DNA of 7,129 nucleotides. Source: an uncultured Bacteroidales bacterium (GTDB taxonomy: Bacteria > Bacteroidota > Bacteroidia > Bacteroidales > Paludibacteraceae). Position 1 is the first letter of the stretch. Each line of letters opens with the position of its first letter. The notes under the pieces are model-generated. The model was not told the DNA's origin. It searched no databases and saw only the letters and a list, made by a program, of their open reading frames with translations. Positions 1 through 7,129 of this stretch are shown one piece after another. The stretch lies in assembly GCA_903912795.1 (NCBI GenBank), contig CAIWIS010000574.1, forward strand, positions 1-7,129. Direction: 5' to 3'. The translations under genes and the position numbers were made by a program.

Positions 1-2057
1 GCATACCAGTTAGCCAATGCAATTTGTCCGGTTTTTGACCATCCACCTCTTACTTTAAGGAAAGATAGAATATCCGATTCGGTCATTGAAGGCATAATGT
101 CTGATAAAATCACACTACCATCGACAGCTGGATAAAAGAATGAACGATTTTCGGCAGTCAAACGTGAATCCCAATCGTTACGTGCCGATAGGTGTAAGAA
201 TGCATAGTTTTTATAACCAATAGTTGCATCTCCAAAAGCACCAATAGAGCTACGTTGCAAAGTTGATTGTCCTACTCCTGGTTCGCCTACGCGATTTGAG
301 ATATTGTAGAAGTTTGGTATTACCAATGCACTTGCAGCTATTCCAATTAAATTGATATTTGATGAATACAAAGAAGTACCTAAAATAACTTTGGTAGTAA
401 AATCACCAAATTTCTTATCAATTTTAGCCAAAAGGTCATTTGTAATATTAATTTCTGATAACATCGCATTTGATGAGTTGCCTGAGTAAGGTGAACTAAC
501 GCCCATGTGACCTTGACTCCAAGGATCGCTATGCGAATAAGCACTATAAATTGCTTCGTCTTTATAAGTACGTCCTGCTTCAGTTTTGTAAGTCAAACCA
601 GTTCTGTTCGACAATTCTAACCAATCAGACACTTTGAAACTAAGATTTACCGATCCAAGTACATCATTACGTGTTGAAATAGCACGTGAATGCTTGATTT
701 GCCAATAAGGATTAGGATAGTAAGCATTGAAGTAACCATCAATGGCAGCAAATGGATTGTTGTCAATATCTTTGTAACTAGTTAATGGCACATGTGCTGG
801 AGTATTCAATACGTTCCAATAAACACCACGATTCTGATACATATCACCTGCTGAAATATTGGTATTAGTTTGAGTAAAACTAAAGGTATAGTCAGAACTG
901 AATTTGCCATAAGTTTTGCCAGCTGACATTCTCACGCCGCTTCTTCTGTTTTTATCATCAGGCACTGTACCAGTTGTATTAACATCTTGTCCTGATAAGT
1001 AAAAATGACTGTTTGCATCTCCTGCACTATACGAAATATCATTTTGGATAGATACACCTGTATTGAAGAAATTCTTTTTCTGGTTTTTAACTGGAGAGTA
1101 AGGAACCATTTGATAAGAACCATCTACCAATTTACCCCCTAGAATAACCATTTGACCATTAAATTCAGGTCCAAAGTTTTGATTTTCGTACGAAGTATAA
1201 GGGTCTGTGTTTCTATCAGGACCTAACCACATAGTATAGTTAGGATCTGAGTTTTCAGGAGTTTCGCCTGATCCAGCTCCAAATCTTTCTTGTAGATTAG
1301 GGAGATAAGAAACTTGTTCAAAAGTTGTTGTATTACTAATTTTGATTGTTGGTTTTTGTTTGTTTCCTTTGCGTGTTGAAATAACCAAAACACCATTAGA
1401 AGCATCATTACCATACAAAGCAGCAGCACTTGCACCCTTTAGAACCGACACATTGTCAATATCATTTGGATTGATTGAACTTAGGTAAGTAGCACTAACT
1501 GGAACACCATCTAATACAACCAAAGCCTGATTACTTGCTAAGAAGTGACGATTACCGCGTAAAGTAATTTTTGTTTCAGGATTAACACCATTATTAATAG
1601 TGTTGATCTGCAAACCAGAAACTTTACCAGTTAATCCATTCATAACATTTGAAGCTCCAGCATTTGTAAGTTCCTGATCCGAAACTTTAGCTGTAGCTAC
1701 CCCCATTTCGCGAGGATTTCTTTTAATACCAAAAGCAGTTACAACAACTTCGTCGATTACTTTTGAATCTGACTCCATTTTAACAAGCATACCACTTTTT
1801 GCTTCCACTTCCATTGTTTTCATACCTACGTACGAAATAACTAAAGTTTTTGCATTTCCTGCAACTGCAATAGTAAATTCACCATCCATACCAGTAATAG
1901 TACCAGTAGTAGTTCCTTTAACCATAACCGATGCTCCGATAACAGGTTGCCCATCTTCGACTGATAGCACTTTACCGCTAACAGATTTCGACTGAGCATT
2001 AACCAAACCCACGCCTATCAGAAAAAGACAGGCCCATAAGAACGTTAGTTTTCTCAT
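1..2057 (-). CDS. SusC/RagA-family TonB-linked outer-membrane transporter, 3'-truncated by the window edge
   Basis: This reading frame starts at the ATG at 2057-2055 and stays open to position 1, giving 685 complete codons. SusC proteins are usually about 1000 residues, so roughly the last third, the C-terminal barrel strands, lies off the left edge. Residues 1-21 form a signal peptide (MRK, a hydrophobic core, then VNA before Q22). A carboxypeptidase-regulatory-like beta-sandwich domain follows at about 25-105, containing GQPVIGASVMVKGT and SYVGMKT. Next come the linker IDEVVVTAFG (101-110) and a plug domain (about 111-232) with the SusC hallmarks LKGASAAALYG (206-216) and SNGVLVISTRKG (220-231). 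The rest is barrel sequence. No STN domain lies between signal peptide and sandwich, so a FecA-type signalling role is unlikely. By family, it imports a ligand across the outer membrane using TonB/ExbBD energy; the substrate is unknown. It has its own promoter, separate from the upstream susCD operon. A SusD partner would be expected beyond position 1. Confidence 0.95.
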   Translation of the reverse strand, partial: MRKLTFLWACLFLIGVGLVNAQSKSVSGKVLSVEDGQPVIGASVMVKGTTTGTITGMDGEFTIAVAGNAKTLVISYVGMKTMEVEAKSGMLVKMESDSKVIDEVVVTAFGIKRNPREMGVATAKVSDQELTNAGASNVMNGLTGKVSGLQINTINNGVNPETKITLRGNRHFLASNQALVVLDGVPVSATYLSSINPNDIDNVSVLKGASAAALYGNDASNGVLVISTRKGNKQKPTIKISNTTTFEQVSYLPNLQERFGAGSGETPENSDPNYTMWLGPDRNTDPYTSYENQNFGPEFNGQMVILGGKLVDGSYQMVPYSPVKNQKKNFFNTGVSIQNDISYSAGDANSHFYLSGQDVNTTGTVPDDKNRRSGVRMSAGKTYGKFSSDYTFSFTQTNTNISAGDMYQNRGVYWNVLNTPAHVPLTSYKDIDNNPFAAIDGYFNAYYPNPYWQIKHSRAISTRNDVLGSVNLSFKVSDWLELSNRTGLTYKTEAGRTYKDEAIYSAYSHSDPWSQGHMGVSSPYSGNSSNAMLSEINITNDLLAKIDKKFGDFTTKVILGTSLYSSNINLIGIAASALVIPNFYNISNRVGEPGVGQSTLQRSSIGAFGDATIGYKNYAFLHLSARNDWDSRLTAENRSFFYPAVDGSVILSDIMPSMTESDILSFLKVRGGWSKTGQIALANWY
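1941..1997 (-). repeat. Copy 1 of a 57-base segment shared by the two susC genes
   Basis: This segment encodes the 19 residues that follow the predicted signal-peptide core (from AQSKSV through GQPV). It matches 7073-7129 at 53 of 57 positions without gaps, in the same orientation, so the two copies are direct repeats about 5.1 kb apart. Three of the four differences are silent, and one changes Val to Ala. Beyond codon 19 the genes still encode similar protein, but silent positions differ in most codons. This is coding paralogy, not a mobile element. Confidence 0.85.
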
Positions 2058-2068
2058 AAATTTAACAT
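2054..2068 (-). other. Possible four-codon leader ORF overlapping the susC start codon
   Basis: The leader of the second susC gene contains an ATG at 2068-2066 that is out of frame with the transporter. It reads Met-Leu-Asn-Leu and stops at a TGA (2056-2054) that overlaps the real start codon as ATGA. Such an overlap can couple re-initiation to the downstream start. No Shine-Dalgarno-like sequence precedes either ATG; the preceding bases are A-rich, as is common in Bacteroidota. In leader sequence this AT-rich, a short ORF like this can easily arise by chance. Confidence 0.25.
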
Positions 2069-2125
2069 TTTTGTTTATAAATCATTTAATTGCGCTTTTT
2101 TACTGAATTTTATTAAACGAGGATG

Positions 2126-2157
2126 CAAATATAGAGTATTACTTTTTAAAAAACAAG
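2126..2157 (-). promoter_or_regulatory. Bacteroides-type sigma-ABfr promoter for the second susC gene
   Basis: Read on the minus strand, positions 2133-2126 are TATATTTG, a perfect match to the Bacteroidota -7 consensus TAnnTTTG. Twenty bases upstream, 2157-2154 reads CTTG, a three-of-four match to the -33 element TTTG, with a T-run just after it. Spacing of 19 to 21 bases is normal for this promoter class. Transcription would begin near 2120, giving a leader of about 63 bases before the ATG at 2057. I found no other TAnnTTTG motif on either strand of this gap. Confidence 0.75.
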
Positions 2158-2452
2158 CGTTTTTGATGATAAACAGTAAAATTATTCATTTTATTGCTTT
2201 CAAAATGATATCTTATATTGCATAAATATACCTTTATGAAACATTTGACGCCTTCTTGTTGTGCTTAAATATTTTTTTAATTTATGTTTATAATGCTTAT
2301 AATCAATTGTGTATGGTATTTTACAGCAGGTTATTGGTTAGAGTGTCAATATGAAAGTGTGTGTTTTGTGAAATTGATACATTTAACTTCATTTTTTTTT
2401 TAGTTTTTTATTCGGGTGTTGAATTTTAGGTGTAAATTATACGAATACATAT
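2158..2452. other. AT-rich intergenic region with no recognisable gene
   Basis: This is about 295 bases between the susCD terminator and the promoter of the second susC gene. It is very AT-rich, with T-runs at about 2271-2278 and 2392-2401. Neither strand holds a convincing ORF; the longest plus-strand candidate I noted is ten codons from 2236. A short direct repeat, TTATAAT, occurs at 2288-2294 and 2297-2303, spaced nine bases apart. No tRNA, riboswitch or second promoter was recognised. Its position directly upstream of a promoter would suit regulator binding, for example by a hybrid two-component or SusR-like protein, but no operator is evident. Confidence 0.6.
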
Positions 2453-2493
2453 AAAAAAAGAGTTGACTCATTTGAAATTTGAGTCAACTCTTT
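2453..2493 (-). terminator. Rho-independent terminator of the susCD operon
   Basis: A perfect 14-base-pair inverted repeat pairs 2493-2480 with 2470-2457 around a 9-base loop (2479-2471). The stem core is GAGTTGACTCA. In the minus-strand transcript the hairpin runs directly into a U-tract of seven (2459-2453, the first three shared with the stem base). It begins 20 bases after the SusD stop codon. In the plus direction the hairpin is followed by only three T residues, part of the stem, so it is oriented to end minus-strand transcription. It separates the SusD-like gene from the downstream susC gene. Confidence 0.92.
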
Positions 2494-2512
2494 AATAGAA
2501 TTTGAATTTTAA

Positions 2513-3952
2513 TTATCTGGTACCACCTGCCCACCACACTTTTTCGGTGTAAACATAAGAACCATCACCATATGCGGTTTTAATATTATTGTTGGTTGTC
2601 ACATCACTATTACCATAAGTAAATCTCAACGGAAATTGTGTGGCATTCTTAGAATTTGCTAATATAACAAAATTATTTCCCATTGCTTTTAATCGTCTAA
2701 AATCATTATAAGTTTCAATAGCCTCTTCATCGTACATAGCTAAATACTTCTGTATCATAATTTCTTGTAATGGATTAGCATCAAACAACGCTTTAACCGA
2801 ACTTGTATAGTAAGTTGTTGCATCAGCAGCAGTTAAACCCACCTTGATGAAAGCAGCTGAAATTGCACTCTTCAAAGCCGTTTCAGCATTTGCTAGCTGA
2901 GCAGGAGTCATACGGGCATAAGCTTCAGATTTCAAAAACAACAATTCATGATAACTTTGCAAATGTGTTGGTTTTGTATCAGCATTCAAAGCAGAGATTG
3001 CAAATTTCTTTTGAACTTGTTCTGGATTTCCATTTGTGGCAAAAAGCAAAGTGCTACCTGCAACAGGATAAACCTTAAAGAATTTAGCAGTACGTGGATC
3101 AGAACGAGCATCAAGTTTGGCCTTTAAACTTGTACTGGCTCCAAAATAATCACGATCCCTGAAAAATCTATTAAATGGATTTACGGATGTAGAGCCATTA
3201 TAAACAAATTTCAGTTCGTCAGCAGCAGTTGCAAATGCTGCATCAACATATTGCACAACTTTATCATATTGTGGGTTTTTAAATGACAAACGCATTGTAT
3301 ATCTGGCTTTCAGCCCATTTGCTGCCTTTAACCATTTCGCACTTGTACCACCATAAATTAAATCTTGTGTACCTAAAGATGCAAAAGTTGAAGTTTTCGC
3401 TAAGTTCACAATTGCACTATCTAGCATTGCAAATACTACCTTGTAGATATCCTCTTGTTTATCAATTTTTGGTTGAAAAATCACACCTGGCTGCATAGCT
3501 TCAGTATATGGCACATCACCCATCAAGTCAGTTAACATAGCTAAATTGTAAGCAGTTAGAACTTGAGCTATACCCAAACATTGATAATTTCCCACCTCTT
3601 CGCCACCTTTACTACACTTTTCCATAACAACTTTTAAATTATTAAGGTTGGCATATTGATTTACCCAACTGTTATTGTATGTGGTTGCAGAAGTTGGTTC
3701 ATTTTGTCTAATCTCAGCATTATACATTTGACCCCAAGTTCCCACATTATACTCCATATAAACTGAAGAATAAAATGCATAATCTGCCCCTGTTACTGAG
3801 AAGGCTGTATTAGTCATTACATCAGTAAGTATAAACTTACTTGCAACTTTTACTGGATTATTTACATTTTTGTTTATATCGTCCATTATATCTTCTGAGC
3901 AAGAAGATAAAGCGATAACAATAGCAAATAAATATAATTTTAATGTTTTCAT
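2513..3952 (-). CDS. SusD/RagB-family nutrient-binding outer-membrane lipoprotein (SusD-like_2 type)
   Basis: The protein is 479 residues and complete. It begins with a lipoprotein signal: MKT, a hydrophobic stretch, then lipobox L15-S16-S17 before the acylated C18. The residues just after the cysteine (SED, then DD at 24-25) are acidic, resembling the lipoprotein export signal that sends Bacteroidota lipoproteins to the cell surface. Family marks include NNPVKV (31-36), the helical segment with TDLMGDVPYTEAM (141-153), PKIDKQEDIY (161-170), WLKAANGLKARYTMRLS (from 207), and the C-terminal WWAGG (473-477). Length and these motifs fit the SusD-like_2 group better than classical starch-binding SusD. 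By family, it caps the SusC barrel and captures ligand outside the cell; the ligand is unknown. The ATG lies 18 bases after the stop of the upstream susC gene, so the two are almost certainly co-transcribed. An A-rich AAAAGAG touches the ATG, too close to act as a classical Shine-Dalgarno. A strong terminator follows. Confidence 0.95.
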   Translation of the reverse strand: MKTLKLYLFAIVIALSSCSEDIMDDINKNVNNPVKVASKFILTDVMTNTAFSVTGADYAFYSSVYMEYNVGTWGQMYNAEIRQNEPTSATTYNNSWVNQYANLNNLKVVMEKCSKGGEEVGNYQCLGIAQVLTAYNLAMLTDLMGDVPYTEAMQPGVIFQPKIDKQEDIYKVVFAMLDSAIVNLAKTSTFASLGTQDLIYGGTSAKWLKAANGLKARYTMRLSFKNPQYDKVVQYVDAAFATAADELKFVYNGSTSVNPFNRFFRDRDYFGASTSLKAKLDARSDPRTAKFFKVYPVAGSTLLFATNGNPEQVQKKFAISALNADTKPTHLQSYHELLFLKSEAYARMTPAQLANAETALKSAISAAFIKVGLTAADATTYYTSSVKALFDANPLQEIMIQKYLAMYDEEAIETYNDFRRLKAMGNNFVILANSKNATQFPLRFTYGNSDVTTNNNIKTAYGDGSYVYTEKVWWAGGTR

Positions 3953-3970
3953 CTCTTTTAATTATTTAAT

Positions 3971-6900
3971 TTAAAAAACAACGTTTAATCCCATACCTAC
4001 ACTTGAACTTTGTGGTGTAGTAAATCGTTCGAACGCACCACCCATATTTGTATTACCTTGAGAGGCTTCTGGGTCAAAGTTTGGCAAATTTGTCCACAAC
4101 AAAAAGTTTCTTGCAAATGCTGAAACCGTGATGTTAAACGATTTTATTTTTGGTAGTTTATATGACAATGACAGTTCACGCATTTTGATAAATGAATTAT
4201 CAAATACAAAAGCTTCATCTATACTACCTAAAGTGTTAGCGTTTAGGTTATAATATGCTGCTGGATCATTCGCACCACCTCTTTGAATATTGTTTGCAGT
4301 GCCATCCGCTTTAAAGCCAGGGTAAATAAATGGCGTTTCACGATCTTCGGTTGATTTGGCTAAACCATAAGTATAAGTTAACAATCCATTTGTACCATGA
4401 TACATTTGACCACCGTTTTTCCAATCAAAAGTTGCACTTAATGTAAAATCAGCAACTCTTAATGTGGTAGAGGCACCCATAATAAATTCAGGGGCAACTT
4501 TTCCTATAACACCTGGAGAACCAATCATTGGCATTCCATAATAAGGACTTGTTGGGGTTTCATTCACTAAAACTCGTCCTTGTGCATCTCGTTTATATTG
4601 TGAGCCATAAATAACTGGGAATTTTTCGCCTATACCTGCTCTTACTTGTGGTGTAACAAAACCTCCTAAGAAAATACTTTCAACACCTGGCGCTAATTCA
4701 TCAACGTAGTTGTCCATTTTAGTGAAGTTTACATTAACAGTCCAATCAACTTTTTTAGTACGAATAGCATTAATTGACACTAACAATTCGTGTGTATTTG
4801 TATGAATTGCACCACCATTCATTACCAGTGAAGATGCTCCAGTAGAGCCTGCTAGTGGCACACTAAAAATCTGATCGGTTACATTCTGTCTTGAATATGT
4901 ATATTCTATTCCAAACATATTATCTAAAAACTTCAAATCAGTTCCTAATTCAAAACCTTGAGTGTTTTGAGGTTTTAAATTTGGATCATACATTACATTA
5001 TTTGGAGTATAAGACACAACACTATTTAATGGGTATACTATTGGCGCAGCTGTCCAAAAGCCACCACTGTACGAAGGTGTAGAATAGTAGTTTGGAGTAT
5101 AGCTACCAGCTTGTCCTACCTCTGCATATGATGCTCGTACCTTAGCAAATGACAAGATATTGTTGTTTTTCAAAATATCTAATTCGGTAAGAATAAACCC
5201 TAATGACACTGAAGGATATGTAAATTGTCTATTTCCACGAGGCATTGATGATACTATATCACTACGTAAACTAGCATTCAAATACAACATATCTTTATAT
5301 GAAGCCATTAAATTTCCAAAAAATCCAACAGTTCTATTCTGAGATTTTGCTTCCGATGCATCTTTTACTGTGGAGTTATTAATATGGGGCCAACCTCCAA
5401 AATTGAAGTTTTGACCTTGTTCCCAATAACTCTTGTACACTTCATGGTTTATTTCATTACCTGCCACTACATTTATTTTAATTTCATCCATCAAAGTAAC
5501 ATCATAATTTGCAGTAAGCAAAGAGTTATATACAGTAGTAGTAACACCTTTATTAATCACAGACCCTAATGTGTTTTTACTTTTATATTCATGTATATCT
5601 TCATTGTGAGTAGTATACGAATCAGCACCAACTTGATATTTGAATAACAAACTCTTGATGGGTGCAAATTCTAAATAAGCATTCCCAAAGAAACGATTTG
5701 TTTTTTCGTTAAATTTATTATTTGCAATTGCCCAATATGGATTGTTAAAGTTAGTAGCGCGATATAGAATTTGCAAATAAGGATCTGTAGGAGAAGCAAA
5801 TGGTATACCTTTCAAATCATAATTTGAAGGTGCTGCGTACACAGTAGCCACTAAACCATCATTAGCTCCAGGCGCCTTTTCAATGTAAGTTTGAGTATAA
5901 TTAGCACTAAAACCTGTTTTCCATGTGTTTGAAAGCTTAGTCTCAGCTAATGCTTTAGCATTGATACGGTTCATTGATGTGCCTGGAACAATACCTGTTT
6001 GACTTGTGTTTCCAAATCCAACTGAATAATTTGATTTATCAGTAGCTTGACTAATATTCAAAGAATTATTTAAAGTCAAACCAGTCTCAAAGAAAGTACT
6101 AATATTGTCATAAGAAGCTGGTGTCACCCATGGGTCTAATCCTCCAATTTTGCGTTGTGGAACGTAATACTTGTCTGCATATTTTGTAATGTCATTTCCA
6201 TTATTCGTATTAGCTACATTTCCCCCATAAGTTGGATCTTTTGGTAAATCTACAATTTGAGGACCCCAGTTAGTTGAACCATTAGGATTAAATAAATATT
6301 TTGGTACTGTTGCTGCGCTTGTTGTTGTCCACGCTGAATTTGGTGTTCCTTGTGCCCATCTGGTTTGTATTTCAGGCAATCTTGAAACTCTATCACCACT
6401 CGCCGAACTATTAAATGATATAATAGGCTTAGTTGATTTTGCTCCCTTACCACTTTTTGTGGTAATAACAATTACACCATTTGAAGCTCTAATTCCGTAA
6501 AGAGCTGCTGCAGCTTGCCCTTTCAAAACATTGATTGACTCAATATCATTTGGATCTATATCAACTGAACGAGTTGCATTGTCAGTACCAGTTACACCAT
6601 TTCCTGTACTATAATCAGCTGTGGAAGCTACTGGCATTCCATCAATGATATACAATGGTGAGTTATTACCAGTGAATGAACGTGCTCCACGAATTGTAAT
6701 TTGAGTTGATGCGCCAGGCATACCACTTGAAGGTTTAATTTCAACACCTGCAAGTTTGCCTTGTAATGCTGATGATAGTGAATTGCTTCCTGCTCTTGTT
6801 AAATCTTCTGCTTTAACATCTTGCACAGCGTAACCGAGTGCTTTTCTCTCTCGTTTCATTCCCATTGCCGTTACAACAATCTCATCAATTACCTTAGAAT

Positions 6901-7129
6901 CCGACTCCAAACGAACAACCATGTTGTTTGCTGCTGGAAGTTCTAATGTTTTCATACCCACGTATGAGAACCATAAAATAGATGGACCACTTGGCAATGT
7001 AATTGTAAAACCGCCATTTACATCGGTGATTGTACCGGTAGATGTACCCTTTACCATTACTGATGCTCCAATAACAGGTTGCCCATCTTCGGCCGATAGC
7101 ACTTTTCCGCTAACGGATTTCGACTGAGC
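3971..7129 (-). CDS. SusC/RagA-family TonB-linked outer-membrane transporter, lacking only its extreme N-terminus
   Basis: The open frame runs from the right edge to the TAA at 3973-3971, giving 1052 residues. The first visible residues, AQSKSV, align exactly with the signal-peptidase region of the second transporter here. About 20 signal-peptide codons and the true start are therefore off the edge; an internal GTG at 7102 is not the start. Numbering from the first visible codon, the carboxypeptidase-regulatory-like domain spans about 5-85, IDEIVVTAMG 81-90, and the plug about 91-229, with LKGQAAAALYG (202-212) and SNGVIVITTKSGKG (216-229). The barrel follows, with the late-barrel motif NFDPE (1017-1021). 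The chain ends in NVVF; a terminal Phe is the usual signal for barrel assembly by the BAM complex. No STN domain is seen. By family it performs TonB-driven import of a ligand delivered by the SusD-like protein encoded 18 bases downstream. The substrate cannot be told. The promoter lies off the window. Confidence 0.97.
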   Translation of the reverse strand, partial: AQSKSVSGKVLSAEDGQPVIGASVMVKGTSTGTITDVNGGFTITLPSGPSILWFSYVGMKTLELPAANNMVVRLESDSKVIDEIVVTAMGMKRERKALGYAVQDVKAEDLTRAGSNSLSSALQGKLAGVEIKPSSGMPGASTQITIRGARSFTGNNSPLYIIDGMPVASTADYSTGNGVTGTDNATRSVDIDPNDIESINVLKGQAAAALYGIRASNGVIVITTKSGKGAKSTKPIISFNSSASGDRVSRLPEIQTRWAQGTPNSAWTTTSAATVPKYLFNPNGSTNWGPQIVDLPKDPTYGGNVANTNNGNDITKYADKYYVPQRKIGGLDPWVTPASYDNISTFFETGLTLNNSLNISQATDKSNYSVGFGNTSQTGIVPGTSMNRINAKALAETKLSNTWKTGFSANYTQTYIEKAPGANDGLVATVYAAPSNYDLKGIPFASPTDPYLQILYRATNFNNPYWAIANNKFNEKTNRFFGNAYLEFAPIKSLLFKYQVGADSYTTHNEDIHEYKSKNTLGSVINKGVTTTVYNSLLTANYDVTLMDEIKINVVAGNEINHEVYKSYWEQGQNFNFGGWPHINNSTVKDASEAKSQNRTVGFFGNLMASYKDMLYLNASLRSDIVSSMPRGNRQFTYPSVSLGFILTELDILKNNNILSFAKVRASYAEVGQAGSYTPNYYSTPSYSGGFWTAAPIVYPLNSVVSYTPNNVMYDPNLKPQNTQGFELGTDLKFLDNMFGIEYTYSRQNVTDQIFSVPLAGSTGASSLVMNGGAIHTNTHELLVSINAIRTKKVDWTVNVNFTKMDNYVDELAPGVESIFLGGFVTPQVRAGIGEKFPVIYGSQYKRDAQGRVLVNETPTSPYYGMPMIGSPGVIGKVAPEFIMGASTTLRVADFTLSATFDWKNGGQMYHGTNGLLTYTYGLAKSTEDRETPFIYPGFKADGTANNIQRGGANDPAAYYNLNANTLGSIDEAFVFDNSFIKMRELSLSYKLPKIKSFNITVSAFARNFLLWTNLPNFDPEASQGNTNMGGAFERFTTPQSSSVGMGLNVVF
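7073..7129 (-). repeat. Copy 2 of the 57-base segment shared by the two susC genes, at the window edge
   Basis: This stretch matches 1941-1997 at 53 of 57 positions in the same orientation. It encodes the start of the mature transporter, from AQSKSV to GQPV. The window stops at the first base of the Ala codon that precedes the predicted signal cleavage site, so whether the similarity continues into the signal peptide cannot be seen here. Confidence 0.85.

Noticed and set aside
932..1435. Two minus-strand ORFs of 63 and 70 codons (932-1123 and 1223-1435)
   Set aside because: They lie in another frame inside the left SusC-like gene, whose frame is continuous through this stretch and shows clear family motifs. 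Their predicted proteins have no recognisable features.
2236..2268. Ten-codon plus-strand ORF (MKHLTPSCCA) in the intergenic region
   Set aside because: It is too short to support without transcription or conservation evidence, has no promoter motif upstream on that strand, and lies in AT-rich sequence.
2453..2493. The 14-bp inverted repeat as an operator or recombinase crossover site
   Set aside because: The hairpin followed directly by a U-tract, 20 bases after a stop codon, is fully explained as an intrinsic terminator. No second copy was seen in the window.
2863..3498. Plus-strand ORFs of 71 codons each (2863-3078 and 3283-3498)
   Set aside because: They are antisense to the complete SusD-like gene, have no supporting upstream signals, and the translations resemble no known family.
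4891..5569. Three plus-strand ORFs of 60 to 63 codons (4891-5082, 5160-5342, 5384-5569)
   Set aside because: They are antisense to barrel-coding sequence of the right SusC-like gene and are best explained as chance open frames.
7100..7102. GTG at 7102 as the start codon of the right SusC-like gene
   Set aside because: The frame is open for nine more codons to the window edge. Those codons (AQSKSVSGK) match the mature start of the other transporter, so the true start lies beyond 7129.
6250..7127. Minus-strand ORF 6250-6471 and plus-strand ORF 6921-7127
   Set aside because: Both overlap well-conserved SusC sequence in other frames and show no independent evidence of coding.
1..7129. CRISPR array, tRNA or rRNA gene, insertion sequence, phage or defence system
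   Set aside because: No spaced repeat array, structured RNA gene or transposase-like protein is visible. Almost all of the window is accounted for by three uptake genes and one short intergenic region.

Overview
The window reads as outer-membrane nutrient-uptake DNA from a member of the Bacteroidota, most likely the order Bacteroidales. The evidence is two SusC/RagA-type TonB-dependent transporters, a SusD/RagB-type surface lipoprotein, a Bacteroides-type promoter (TTG-20-TATATTTG), AT-rich sequence and weak ribosome binding sites. Genus cannot be fixed from the sequence; Paludibacter- or Dysgonomonas-like organisms are possible.

Layout, with everything transcribed on the minus strand (right to left). 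Positions 7129-3971 hold a nearly complete SusC-like transporter whose first residues, the signal peptide, lie beyond the right edge. After an 18-base gap, 3952-2513 encodes its SusD-like lipoprotein partner, of the SusD-like_2 type. A strong intrinsic terminator (2493-2453) lies 20 bases after that stop codon and closes the operon. An AT-rich gap of about 295 bases without a gene follows, then a good Bacteroides-type promoter (2157-2126). This promoter drives a second SusC-like transporter from the ATG at 2057, which is still open at position 1. Its C-terminal barrel, and presumably its own SusD partner, lie beyond the left edge.

The genes form one complete SusC/SusD pair followed by the start of a second, separately transcribed unit. 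In this family the lipoprotein sits as a surface lid over the SusC barrel, binds ligand and hands it to the TonB-driven transporter. No glycoside hydrolase, peptidase, sulfatase, sensor or sigma factor gene is present, so the substrate cannot be named.

The most notable signal is a shared 5' segment. The two susC genes are 53/57 identical at the first 57 bases after the signal peptide, then silent-site identity drops abruptly. The window ends at exactly the first base of this shared segment. This could reflect recombination between susC paralogues, and could also be why the sequence stops there. Otherwise this is ordinary Bacteroidota uptake DNA, and I see no new type of system.
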